Shown one piece after another: positions 26,238 through 38,281 of a stretch of DNA of 64,000 bases. How positions within the stretch are numbered: the stretch's first letter is position 1; each line of letters opens with the position of its first letter. A program made the position numbers and the translations under genes. This DNA comes from Aphis gossypii (taxonomy: Eukaryota > Arthropoda > Insecta > Hemiptera > Aphididae), in assembly GCF_020184175.1 (NCBI RefSeq), contig NC_065533.1:12918695-12982694 (forward strand), written 5' to 3'. Below the pieces are notes generated by a model. The model had not been told where the DNA came from. It saw only the letters and a program-made list of their open reading frames with translations, and searched no databases.

Positions 26238-26719
26238 CAGGGGTGTTCCCATAGGGTATACTACATATACGCCATATACTCTCAAGATTTTTTTTCAATA
26301 ATATGGGTATACTGAGTATGCTCTCAAGTCTCAATCGATTTGCGATTTTAACTCTCAAGATATTTTTACAAAATGTCAAAATTATAAATACACTCAAATC
26401 ATATACAAAGGAAAAAACAAAATTAATTTAATTAAGTAATTTTACCATATTTAGTATTTACGTCAATTATTTATGACTGAAAAAGTCATACTCTTTATTT
26501 TTTAGTAGGTATTTATAAAGATTGACGAGGTATAATTTAAAGAGGATATGTAAAAAATCTATTTAAAGTTGTTTACATATTATTAACACACTCTTTACCG
26601 GCTTTACTCTTATATAACCAATAATAAAAATATTTGTAATGTATTTTAAATGTTTATATTTTGGTTTTTGATGATTTAATTTTAGTATACTCTCAAAAAA
26701 AATATTGAGAACACCTCTG
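26238..26719. mobile_element. hAT-type MITE, 482 bp, TSD gtacttag
   Basis: The terminal inverted repeats CAGGGGTGTTC and CAGAGGTGTTC (read inward) are bounded by perfect 8-bp duplications GTACTTAG (26230-26237 and 26720-26727). Subterminal regions carry repeated TATACTCTCAA motifs in both orientations, plausible transposase-binding sites. The 68-codon minus frame over its left end is not a gene. Confidence 0.88.
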
Positions 26720-26727
26720 GTACTTAG

Positions 26728-28247
26728 TAACTTACTTTTATTATAGCATATGCCATTTATATATTTATTTATTATTTATATTACATCGTATATAGGTACT
26801 ATTATAGGGACCAAGTAATGTGCAAACAGTTCGGTCTCCATGTAGCGATGCCACAAAAAAAAAAAAAAAATATCGGTACTATGACGAAATAATATTTTAA
26901 ATTTTTATTAGTAGAATTTATTCATAGATACCTAAGTAATGCATTAGTGATACGGTAAATATGGTGCATTAAATATTTTATTATAATTTGACATCTTAAA
27001 ACATTATTTTACGGTTACCTCTTACTGTTTTGTATGAAAATTGCTATTATTAGCTTGTAGTAAATGTCCCAAACAAAAAAATAAACAGAAATAAATTAAT
27101 TTGATCAATAACACAAGTCAACAAAAACATCAGTTAGTATTAGTAAAAAAATTCATGTCTCATAAATTGAGATATACTGCTGTGTACAAAAATTAAATGA
27201 ATAAAAAATAAAATAACAATATTTTTTATATTTAAAATATTGAATTTTTAATTATTAAAAATGAAAAAAGATGAAACAAGAAAACACATTTTTTTTAAAA
27301 TATTATTGGGTGATTGTTAATTTTATCATAAATCTTTAGAAAAACCTAGTAAATCAACTATTGAAGCAGGAATTTTCGATTTCTTTTAAAAATAGGTAAA
27401 ATAATTCACACCCCATATTACTTGTAATATATATAATGTGTATAAAGTTATTTATATACATTTAAGTATAAGGGACGAGCCCAGTTACATCGATTGTAAT
27501 ATTTAAACACATATTAAAAAAAATTTCAAAGAATTAATAGACGATTAGAATACAAACATTTAACGTTAAAAAAAAATGATTTACAATACAATTGAGCTCA
27601 TCAATCTGATATTTTTTATAAAAATAGTTAATTTAAAATTTCGGAATACGATCTCCAAAATAAATTTCAAAGCATGGGAAAAATCGTTGATAAATATATA
27701 AAACATTGATATTGGTTCAATAATTATATAATAATTATGACATTTAAATAAACTATGACCTTACCCTAAAATATAATTATGCACGCATTTATACTTTTTA
27801 TTTTTCATTTTAACCAAACCAAAAACAATTTTTTAGCTAGTGAGTCATATCCGCATAGATTCCTACAAATTTCATAAAAATAAATATAATAATATTATAC
27901 CCAAAAATAACTGCTATCCATATATTGTGAACAATTGTTACGTATAGAATTATACACCTTACAAAATGTGTCGATCGTAATCTACAACGTTATTTTTGTA
28001 TAAAACGTGCTGACTATACAAAATTTGGTTATTGATTTGATTCGAGTATAATGTGACACATGTCGTATACGCCAATCACGTCGACGAACACGAATAAAAA
28101 TGAAACACACACAATTCAAAATAATATAAGCACTTTATTAAACCGAGGTATATTCCAAACGCCGAACGCACAGTGCGGTCACCCGCTAAAGAACTTCTTT
28201 TCGTCTTCTCTCATTAGTTATTAATCATAGTACTTATCAGTTATTAA
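26728..28247. other. AT-rich intergenic stretch with a possible LTR-like tract
   Basis: Mostly featureless. At about 28048-28207, read on the minus strand, a GC-richer tract with TTTAATAAAGTGCTTATATT and a GT-rich tail resembles the R/U5 part of an LTR. I could not find matching ends. Confidence 0.35.
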
Positions 28248-28724
28248 TAATGTTCGGATTTGAAGGCAATATAATCAATATAAAAAAGCATTTAAAATTT
28301 AAAAAAAGGCATTTAAGTTGTATAAAAAGCAATTCAAAAATATAATACAAAATTAAATATACTAATTAATTGGTATTAAAAAAAAAAATCACTACCATGT
28401 GCATTGTGCTTAGATAAGCTGTCTTCGGTAAAACGTTGACGTTTAGGCCTCAAAATATTTCTATCATCGAAAAAGGTCTTTCTACATCCACCAAAGTTAT
28501 CGGGGCGTAATTCATGCATAAACAATTATCTAAATTAAGATGACTACTTGTTAACTCGTCATCACTTATGGTTTCAAAAAAAATGAAAAAAGGCATTTAT
28601 AACTAAAAAAGAAAAAAAGTACATCCATCGTCTTAAAAATTAAATAAAACACATTTTTGTATAAAAATTATTTTTCTATTATGATAATTAAAAGAAAATT
28701 TTCTACCTTCAAATCCGAACCCTA
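28248..28724 (-). mobile_element. hAT element remnant, 477 bp, TSD gttattaa
   Basis: The ends TAATGTTCGGATTTGAAGG and TAGGGTTCGGATTTGAAGG (read inward) form terminal inverted repeats. Identical 8-bp duplications GTTATTAA flank them (28240-28247 and 28725-28732). The interior keeps only the last part of a hAT transposase on the minus strand, so this looks like an internal-deletion derivative of an autonomous element. Confidence 0.8.
28396..28590 (-). pseudogene. hAT transposase C-terminal dimerisation fragment
   Basis: The minus-strand translation reads DDELTSSHLNLDN, then NYAPITLVDVERPFSMI, then after a one-base frame change RNILRPKRQRFTEDSLS. The P-T-(V)DVERxFS signature followed by RNxLxPxRxRxT is the conserved end of hAT transposases. 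Only this part survives, and the frameshift breaks it. It lies inside the 477-bp element with hAT-type TSD, which ties that MITE family to its parent transposase. Confidence 0.75.
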
Positions 28725-28769
28725 GTTATTAACCATAGTTTCGATTTCCTGTGTTGATAAACAAGTAGA

Positions 28770-28913
28770 ATGTTTGAGCTGATTCAAAAACTACCTCCTT
28801 TGCTCCTTCTGCTCTCTTCTTTATGCTCCATCTGCTCCCACCTCCCTGACCCGTCGGCGGCGGCTGGAAGGCAGAAGGAGCAAAGGAGATGGTTTTTGAA
28901 TCGGCTAAAACAT
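28770..28913. repeat. Long hairpin / foldback repeat
   Basis: The left arm 28777-28812 and right arm 28871-28906 are inverted copies matching at 33 of 36 positions (core CTCCTTTGCTCCTTCTGC), and weaker pairing continues about 7 bases outward. The loop is about 58 bp and GC-rich (CCCGTCGGCGGCGGC). No target-site duplication is obvious. It could be a foldback MITE or a transcribed hairpin. Confidence 0.8.
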
Positions 28914-31900
28914 ACTACTTAAACACAATTATTGTAAATAGTAAAATAATGCAATTTAAAATTTAAATATCGTGGAAATAAATGTATATTATATTTTGTT
29001 TTAACTTGAAAACTTGCCGGGTCGGGCATCACTGCTCTAAAACATGAACGCACAACAAATCCAATTTGTTGTTCCGCTGAAAAACTCATAAATATCAACG
29101 GTTTTAAATTTATAACGATCTACGACAGTGACATACCCAGCTGGTGAGATGGTAGGTAAGTGCCTACAACATGCGCCTATAAAATAGGCGTAATTATCTA
29201 TTCCCATATGCACGTAGGTATATAATAATATAAATATATAATTACGCGTTCGTATATACACACGTCAGATGTTGCGTATACTTATGTGCGTTTAACCATC
29301 AGTTACCTATCACAATCGGAAACGAATTCAAAACACATATTATACGTATTATGATTGATGGCGACGTATAGATTTAAATACACGACAGTACACAATGCTA
29401 CAATACCAGTAAATGGCGCCTTGTGGTCGTCAATACAATAACGTGTACACTGTGTATACACTCGAGAACGCTGCTGCTGCTTCTGTTATGTATAGGTATA
29501 GGTAGGTATATACCTCTACCTACCTACATTATACTCACACTATTATAGTGCACCGTAAACAAATCACACTAATATTGTAAGACGATATTATATTTTAAAC
29601 GTAATTTTTTTTCCTCGACAGAAATAAATAGTCAGACGCTTATTATATACACTCGAAACTCGTACACACATACGTCATCATCATTCATCGGATACCGGAG
29701 CTGATGTATATCCAGACAAAACGCGCGCCAACGATCGAATAAAATGATATGCTTAAACTGAAATGAGAAAATATATTATAAAGGTAAGCTGTTTAGTGGA
29801 CGCCGATTAACATAATATTATATTTGTTAAAGTCACAAACGGTTAACGAAAGGAATTTTCAGTCCTTTTGTATAATTATGAAGGTATACCTAATTCAAAA
29901 AAAAAAAAAATGATTAAGTCATTATTAATCGCTGTTATATTATATAAAAATAATATAGGTATAAATAATCATAAACTCGTCCTACTTGTCCAAATTTTGA
30001 TTTATATAAATCGAAATTCGAAATTCTCCAAATAATATTCTGCTTTGAAATATGAAATTAAAAGTGTATGTTGTCATTTAAAAAAGAGTAACAGTTAAAC
30101 AATTATAACGATAAAAAAATATTTAAAAACACAATTTTTTTTTATTTCTATTGAAAATTAAGTAAAAAAAATAATTTCAAAAAGATTAATAGGTATATGT
30201 GTTTTTAAATAATGAGCGTTGTTCGGTAAAAAAATTACCCAGTAAAAACATGAGTTCACACCCTGATTTAATACTACTGTATTATTTCTAATAACCGTGC
30301 GTCGTGTATAAAATAATATGAAAGACGTTAAAAAGGGCTGCTGGCCATACTTCAATTTTTGGCCTAGCAACAAATACGTAATATTCTCGTCCTGAAATAT
30401 GGTCATAGTCCACCCCGCAACTATACCGCCCATCGATGACTGAATTAAGAATGATAATCGATGGCACTGTACACAGCTGTACACACAAGCCCCTAATATT
30501 ATGCTTTACGTATTTTACATACAACATAAGTATATAATAGGTACCTACTATTACGATACGCTTATGTCGTTTAACAACTTAATGGTATGTATCATGTATA
30601 TTTATACCGAACGTGTAAGATCTGATTCGTTCGCTCGGGTATAATATGCATACCTTTATATGTATACATACGTAGTTTATGTATATAACAAATAAAGTAA
30701 TAACTATTAACTAAGTGTACAGTGTAACAACTATATCCTGCATCCTGCAGTAGGTAAGCTCTGAGGTCTGAGTCGATCGTATCGGTTAGATTTTAAATAA
30801 AATATATTGGTATGATATTTTACTATTTACTGACATATTTATACACCTGATTAAAATTGTACTATAAAATTAATTATTTAAGGGCAAATAATTTATTATT
30901 AATTTTGAAACTGCTAATTTGAAACTAATATGATTATACAATCGTTTTCTTTATACTTGCCTACTTTAGTTTGAATATAAGTATACTAATACTATAAAAT
31001 ATGCATTTCTAATGTTTATACTAGTTAAATTATGCAGAATAAAAAAAACCAATCGAACAATATAGTTTTGCGTTTTCCGAAGGAATGTTTAAGTTATCAA
31101 AATCGGTCAAGTAGTGTATGGTTGGAACACTTTTTACTTGTAAGTAAAATATTTTGCCATATTTTATTTTTTAGCTACCTTGCTACCTATTATATTTACA
31201 TACAATTTTTATACATTTTATTATTGTACATTTTTTTAAAAATGGGGGAAATATCCATATCGAAACATTTTGGGAGGGGGAATATCCTACCACGCCAAAA
31301 ACAGTCAGGGGGGAATAATTGTCCATTTACCTAGGTTAGGTTAAGTCTAAAGAACTGCAGTATACAAATCAATCACAGGTTTTGACTTTTATTCTCTAAT
31401 ATGTACGAATATCGTTAAACAGGTGTAAAAATAATAAATATATTATTTGTACATAGTAGGTAAACGTCTGCGGCTGACAGTTGTATGTAAGTAGGTACGT
31501 ATGTATTAGTATTGCACATTTACATTCATGGGTATAAGACGCGAGAAAACACTTATATAATATTATATTTTTAATATTACAATTTAATGAATATTATATT
31601 CTGGTAGTTTACACTTTTGACACAATATAAATGCGTACAAAGGGGTAAAAAGGTTTATATATACGCCTATTAATGCGTATATGTAAGAATTGTAAATTCA
31701 CCCTACTCAGAGTGTGTCCGTCAATAAACGTTTATTGGAGGTAATATCTTACGAGACCGATCAGCGATCTTTTCATCGATAACAGTTAATGCCTGCTCAT
31801 TTATAATAACATTTTCGGTTACGTATGCGTGATTTAATATAATAGACATTTTTTTTTGACGAGATTGACACCCGAATACCAAAGTAAAAAAAAGTGTTTT

Positions 31901-32488
31901 TATTATTATTATTATTATTATTATTTATATTTCACCACAGTCGATTGTCAACCAGAATACTTGAGAATGAAACCAGAGAACAAGATAAATTATAATTGAT
32001 TGACAATTTGTAATAATTAGAAGATATAATCACGGATTTATGAAATTTAAACAACTTTAAAAATTAAGAAGTAAAAATGAATTAAGAATGTGTACTGTAT
32101 AGTTTGTGTGTAAATGTGATCAATGCGACAATTAAAATACAGTACTTTAGTTCACAGATTATCCTATAAAAAAATGTTCATATTTTACAAATTTACATGA
32201 TTATTTTAAGTATTATTAACTTAATATCATTATACGAGTATGTTTATATTAGAGCTGATGAATAATACAAATTATACATTTATGATAAAACCAGACTATA
32301 TAATATGATTTTTGTGTAAAAATTAGAATTATTTCAATATTTATTTATATAAACAACTGAAAGGGTTACAATATTTTAAAAGGATTTTTTCCAATATGCG
32401 ATCTATCAGAATGTTCAGTGCCCCTAACCTAACCAGTGTCCCATTCGGAGACCAACTACACAAAAATTATAATAAATAAATTATTCAG
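28914..32488. other. Intergenic; moderately CpG-rich patches, no supported gene
   Basis: Patches with more CG dinucleotides occur at about 29380-29780 and 30380-30640. Overlapping minus-strand frames at 30158-30527 and a plus-strand frame at 31032-31334 have no recognisable domain or splice support. A (TTA)n tract lies at 31899-31925 and GGTATA-type simple sequence at about 29488-29525. Confidence 0.45.
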
Positions 32489-33140
32489 TTTTAGATTCTG
32501 GACGCAGTGATGAATGTATTGATTTTACAATGATGTATGTTTTTTATTTTATTTTTGTGTCTGTCATCATGTTTTGGAGCAGTGAAAGTGCTTCAATTTT
32601 TAGATTCAGTCCCGTCTGATAGGACAGTGAATCTAGTTGGTACTTTGAGAAGTCAAAAGTAAAAATTTTCTATAGTTTTCAAAAGCGTCATTAAAAACCC
32701 TAAAAAAGTACCAGAAAAACAGGCATTTTTACACAAAACCAGTTTTTGACAAAATTGATAATTTTATTTTACTGTAACTCAAAAAATAATAACTATAAAT
32801 ACTTAAAATTTTCACCAAATGTTTATATTAGTATTATCTATATACAGTTAAATTTTCAAAAATTTTTGACTTTCTTTGAGTTATTCATAGAGCACTGAAA
32901 TTTTCGATTTTTATGAGGATTTTTTTTTGAAGTGTCGATAAAAAAAATTTGGATGGCCAAAAAAAACTTAAAACTATTAACACTAAAAATTATATCCTAG
33001 GCTGACAAATCATCTTCGTTCAGAATCGATTTTAGTATACAATGATAACTATCATTGAATTCAAATTTAACACTCCTATAATATATAATAATGATCCATA
33101 CGGCACCTAATGTACAGCAGAGCGGTACTCACTTGCCCGC
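32489..33140 (+). repeat. Interspersed repeat family GATTC, copy 3 (internally deleted)
   Basis: It starts TTTTAGATTCTGGACGCAG and ends AGCGGTACTCACTTGCCCGC like the full copies, but is only 652 bp because most internal tandem units are missing. The right 150 bp are nearly identical to the copies at 8232 and 18048. Confidence 0.85.
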
Positions 33141-34649
33141 TTTTTTTTATGTTAATATATATCATAAAAAATAAAATTACAACTATATTGCATCATACTA
33201 GTTTTTCTGTTACAAAATTAAATGTATAAAATACCAGTTATATTAATAAAACAATAGCATTGATTGATTACAAATACCAACTCCATAGATTCTTGTAAGT
33301 TTTAAAATAATTATTTTTTGAGGATGCACCTCATATTATGTATTTGCTTTCCACTAAAATATTGCATAGGTATTGTACACACATAGAAAAATGTAGTTGA
33401 TTCAACTCGTAAAAGTGTCAATGTTATGCACAACTGCACGTCATTTTCCAGCCAGTCCTATTTTGTTGTCAATTTAACAAAAACTAAATGTTGATCATAA
33501 CATTTATTTTAATTACATAATTATTATTATCTCTGTTTTAATTCTGGGTTAAAATAACCATAACCTTATCTAAAACAATTATATTGTAGGTGTTTATAAT
33601 AAGTTATTTTATTGTTAAAATAACTTCAACTATTAGTAAAATGAACTCTGTATAATATAATGTAGATTAAATAAAATTTACTTCAATTCAACTTCATTAA
33701 TGTAGTTGTTTTATAAGAATAAATTAATATAGAATTACACTAGGAAAGTGTTAAAATAACCTCATTTATGGTATTGATTTAATTGAAAGAAAATATTGAA
33801 TCAACAATTTTAAATATTCAAAATAGTGTTCTTGTATTTTATTTTTACCACATACTTTTAATATTTTTTTACCTTTTGAGGTATTTTTAATCTATATGGC
33901 TAATACTGACTGTAATAAGTACCAAGCAATAATTTGAATAGGTACTATGAATCATTACAAATAAGATTTTTGATATTTTTCATTTATGGTATGTTCTATA
34001 GGTATATACATGAGATAAAGTAAATAAATTAACATTTTTTTCTGTTTTATACCTAGGTATATAAATCAAATCTTTATTTGTGTCACATGTATAATTAAAT
34101 AAATAATATGTAATATATTTATGCAAACTAAAACATTATAAATAAAATATATAGACAGGTAGGTAATAATTTATTGTGATTAATACTAATAAAACAACAA
34201 AATATTACAATTTAAATACATTATACAATCTACACATTATAATGCATATCTTAATGATACAAACAGAGTTCCATTATCCAAAGTTCTAATAATAGTAGGA
34301 GTTGGATCTGGTAAATTAGTTAAATAACTACCAAAAGTTGCAGTCCATTGTTTAATTCTACTTGATAAGCATGGAAATGGCTGTCAAAACCAATAGTTAT
34401 TAATGGAATAAATATTATATAAGGTATCATTGAGGTACCTATTACTAATTTTATTATTTTTCCAAATATACAACTGTCTAAAGTTACTTCTAATGCTAAA
34501 ACCATACCAACTCTATAGGATATACCTTTAAAATCTATCCATGATACAAAAGATTTTAATTCAATAGGTAATTGCTTTAAGAAACTAGATGATATTTCGA
34601 CAGTTGAGGAAATAATACAACATTGGCCTAGTTTTAAATCTGGTCTTAA

Positions 34650-37600
34650 CAGTGGTGTATTGGTAAATAAATTTATGGGTATACGCATCTTAAAGTAATT
34701 GAATATACCTACCTTAAAAAAATTTTCTCGCTCCGCTCGAACAATTATCACACCTCCTCCTAATTAATTCCTATAAGCACCATTGTCATATGTACCAAGT
34801 ATCAGTATCTAATGTATTAATATTTTTTCAATTAATTAAATTCATAAATATCAGAAAGAATACAACTTTTTATTATTAAACTTAAAAAGACAAATTGTAC
34901 AGTAAAATAATAGACAATATTAATAAAATAATTAACAACTTTACATAATGCTCAGTATTTATTATTCTTAGTATAAATAATTTTTAAGAATTAACAATTG
35001 TCCACAAACTTCTTTTATATGCATCTGTATTTTCTTCTTTGTTTTTAGTTTTTTTAGTTCTAGTGTCATCTGTTGATCTGTGTTGAAGTAACCAACTTTT
35101 AACATAGGACTCTGGGCTCCATAAATTAAGTGGGGGTCCATTTATATTTATCAACATCAAATTTGAAATATTAGATATAGTTAATGTAGACCTAAGATCG
35201 GTGCAAATTAAATTTAAAACACTGAAACCACGTTCACACTCAGCAGTTGAGCAAGGAAAAGTTTTAATGCAGTTATTTAATTCAGGAAATACATCTTGAG
35301 GATTTTTATCTTCATCTATGTATACTCTCAATCCGTTTATTGCATCATTTTTATTTAACATGAAACGTTTGCACAAACGTTTGACTTCTTCTTCACCATA
35401 CCTTATGTCTATATCAACTGGCCAAGTACTTTTATCAAGAACTGTGATATCTTTCATCAAACTTAAGTCATTAGTATCTTCTAATAATCTACTTCTTAGA
35501 TTATTACAGATACTAGTTATGAACTGATTTTTTTTAATTGGTACAATTTTTGCATAATTTATTAATTTCACATTTTTGAAAATCATATTGTTATTTACAA
35601 CTTCAACTTCTTTCATATGATCTCCTATATTATCTTTAAAAGATTCTAAAATTCTAATTGATCTTTTAATATGTGAATCTGCTTCTATGAGAATTATTTT
35701 TTGATTTTGAAGATTCAAAGATAAGTTTGAAAGTTCTAAAAGCACATCACACATTAAAGATAAATCATACAAAAATTCAGGTGAACACAATTTCTTATAT
35801 AAGCCCAAATATTTACTTCTTGTTTTAGAATCTTTAGTTTTATCTATAGAAGAGTTATAAAAATGCTTACTTAAAGCAGGAAATATTTTCCATACTGCAT
35901 TGACCGCTCTCCAGCTGCTTGCTACCCATCTAGTATCCAGAACTCTTCCAACTTTTACAAATATAATGTTCAATTCATTACAAACTTCTTTAATTTCATT
36001 AGTATTTTTTGGAGAATTATTATACAGAACATACAAAGAGTCGATAAATGATTTAAAATGATTGATAGAGTTTAAATCTTTCATTGTATCATTAACAGCA
36101 AGTTCCAGCCTATGGTTTAAACAATGCCAGCTAAATATTAATGGATATATATCTTTCAATCTCTTTGCAACTCCTGCCTTTTTTCCTAAAAGGACACTTG
36201 CTCCGTCACTGACGAAAGATATCCAATTATTTATTAAATATTCATTATTAAATCCAGATTCATGTAAACAATCAATAAGCTGGGTAACTATATTTTCTGC
36301 TGTTTGATGTTCAAGTTCAACTAGGGCTAAAAATATAAAAATAGGATCCTCAGAAGATATCGATGCTTTAATATATACAACCATAGCAGTTTTTGTACTC
36401 AGTGTGGTTGATTCATCAATCAAAACTGATAATTTTGAATTAGACTTAACAATGTTACACACTATTTTTTTTTTCATTTCAATTGCTATGTGAGATATAA
36501 TAGAAGTAGATGAAAATCTTGAATGAAGCATGTTTCCAATATCAATACCATTAAGTGCTTGCAATTCCAAAAGTTTAAAATGATCATTGTAAGGTCTATT
36601 ATTTTTTGCTATATAGTAAGCTGTTTTAAAAACTGACAATGTAGATTTATGAAATTTATATGAACTGTTTTCAAATTGATTTTTTAATTTGTCAGATTCT
36701 CTTTCAATTAATATATTTGTGGCAAATTTATGAGCTGATGATGTTATATGCTTTTTGATTTTATTCCGTAGAACAGAAAGTCTAGTTTTTTTACTATTAC
36801 TAATTCCCCCACTAATAAGACTAAGAGACCACTCTGGAGATATTTCAAAAGCAGAATTATTAGAATTGTGTATGTTACTAAACTTTTGGCAATTAAAGCA
36901 ACCAATCTTACCATTGTGACAAATCATCCAAGCATATTTTTCTTTTTTTGATTGCCACTGCTCAAAGGACCAATCTTGTGGCCATTGAGTTACCTGAAAT
37001 TATTTTAATTTTTAATTATTTTTAAGCCTTATTAAGTTAATTAATTTATTAATTTTTATTTAAGTTATAAGAAAAATAAATATATTGTTAAATATTTTAC
37101 CAAATTTTCATTAATGGGTTTAGAAGCAGAATCTAATGTACAGACAACATCATTATTGATTGTAACTTCTTGCTGTAAATATAAAAAAATAGTTTCTTAT
37201 TATAAACTTAAAATATTTTTAAAATATTACTTATTAATTATTACTAATATTACTAGAATAAACTATCACTGAACAATAAAATAAACAATAATCAATAAAT
37301 TTAAACAAATTTTACACACACAAATAAAAAAACTTTTAATACCTACTGTTTAAATTAAATCTTAAAAGACAGTTTTAATGTACCTCTGTCAGTTAGCTAC
37401 ATAAATATTTAAATTATAACAGGTTAAATAAACAATTAAAAACTTACTTTTTTACTACCGGACAGATTATTAGTAATTGCAACTTCATCAACAGCTGGTT
37501 TATGTTTTTTGGTCGCCGGTACAGAAGAAAAATAATTAGTAATTTTTTGTGAAGTAGCAGTACGTTTATTACTTTCCATTATCGATCATATAATAATATA

Positions 37601-38281
37601 TTTAATTTATATTATATTTTAAATATTATATAAAATTAATAGAAATATAATAAAAAACTAATAGTTCGATTTAATAATTTGGTTGGATAATAAGTAATTT
37701 CCCAATAAATAAATAATTATTATATTACTGTCATTATCATTTAGTTTGAAATTACACATACGTATATTATATATTATCGATAATCGTACACGACTTTTTG
37801 ACTATGGATCTATTTTTAATTATTATTATAATAATAACCATCCATGGCACACCGCAACTGGTTTAAACCGATGAAGCAGTGGTTTACAATCTCTTTTTGA
37901 AACTTTAGTACCTACACGGCTAGTCGGCTACACAGTTTGGGAACCACTACTATACATTTGTTTTATACACTATACACGCTCGGCAGTTTACGATTGTCTT
38001 TGCAAGAACTCTAAGTCGGGTAAAATTTAATCGAACTAAGAGGCTATTTTTAGGCAGTGTACAATGTAATAATAAAATATTATCGTATTAATATTTAATT
38101 TGTATATTATTATTATTATTTTTAACTTTTGTTTGGTGATATGACTGAAATGACTGATGCTAAATTGGAATCGTGCGTATACCCATATAAGACTAATTTT
38201 CATAAAGGTATACGCATAAATTCAAAAATAGGAATCCGGGTATACGTCGTATACCCGCGTATACCCTCCAATACACCACTG
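34650..38281 (-). mobile_element. Complete hAT element, 3,632 bp, TSD ggtcttaa
   Basis: The terminal inverted repeats CAGTGGTGTATTGG are identical at both ends. They are flanked by perfect 8-bp duplications GGTCTTAA (34642-34649 and 38282-38289). Subterminal GGGTATACGC-type motifs occur on both sides. It encodes one intact three-exon transposase on the minus strand. Between that gene and the right end, a roughly 75-bp stretch at 37876-37950 bounded by AGTGGTT/AACCACT looks like a further small decayed insertion. The host site is the coding sequence of another transposon gene. Confidence 0.92.
34984..37579 (-). CDS. hAT transposase, KIAA1586-like (TTF/DUF4371 type)
   Basis: Three exons (37448-37579, 37101-37172, 34984-36993), all GT-AG and in phase, give 737 residues. 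The N-terminus reads MESNKRTATSQKITNYF, a PIP-box-like sequence common in this transposase group. A region with WPQDWSFEQW and CHNGKIGCFNCQKF gives a TTF-type zinc-binding start. The RNase H-like core shows SVLIDESTTLSTK (first Asp), SFVSDGASVLLGKK (second Asp), WHCLNHRLELAVND and DTRWVASSW. The end has the dimerisation signature FPCSTAECERGFSVLN. Such proteins are annotated in animals as KIAA1586-like or E3 SUMO ligase-like, but here the gene lies inside intact hAT ends, so it is most simply the element's own transposase, acting in the nucleus. Confidence 0.88.

Noticed and set aside
30158..30527. Two overlapping minus-strand frames of 79 and 108 codons
   Set aside because: They compete in different frames, and neither contains a recognisable motif or plausible splice partners.
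31032..31334. 100-codon plus-strand frame
   Set aside because: Low-complexity hydrophobic, AT-driven translation with no homology I can name and no gene context.
37876..37950. Separate small hAT MITE (AGTGGTT...AACCACT)
   Set aside because: The inverted ends are short and imperfect and no 8-bp duplication is visible, so it is mentioned only within the surrounding element.
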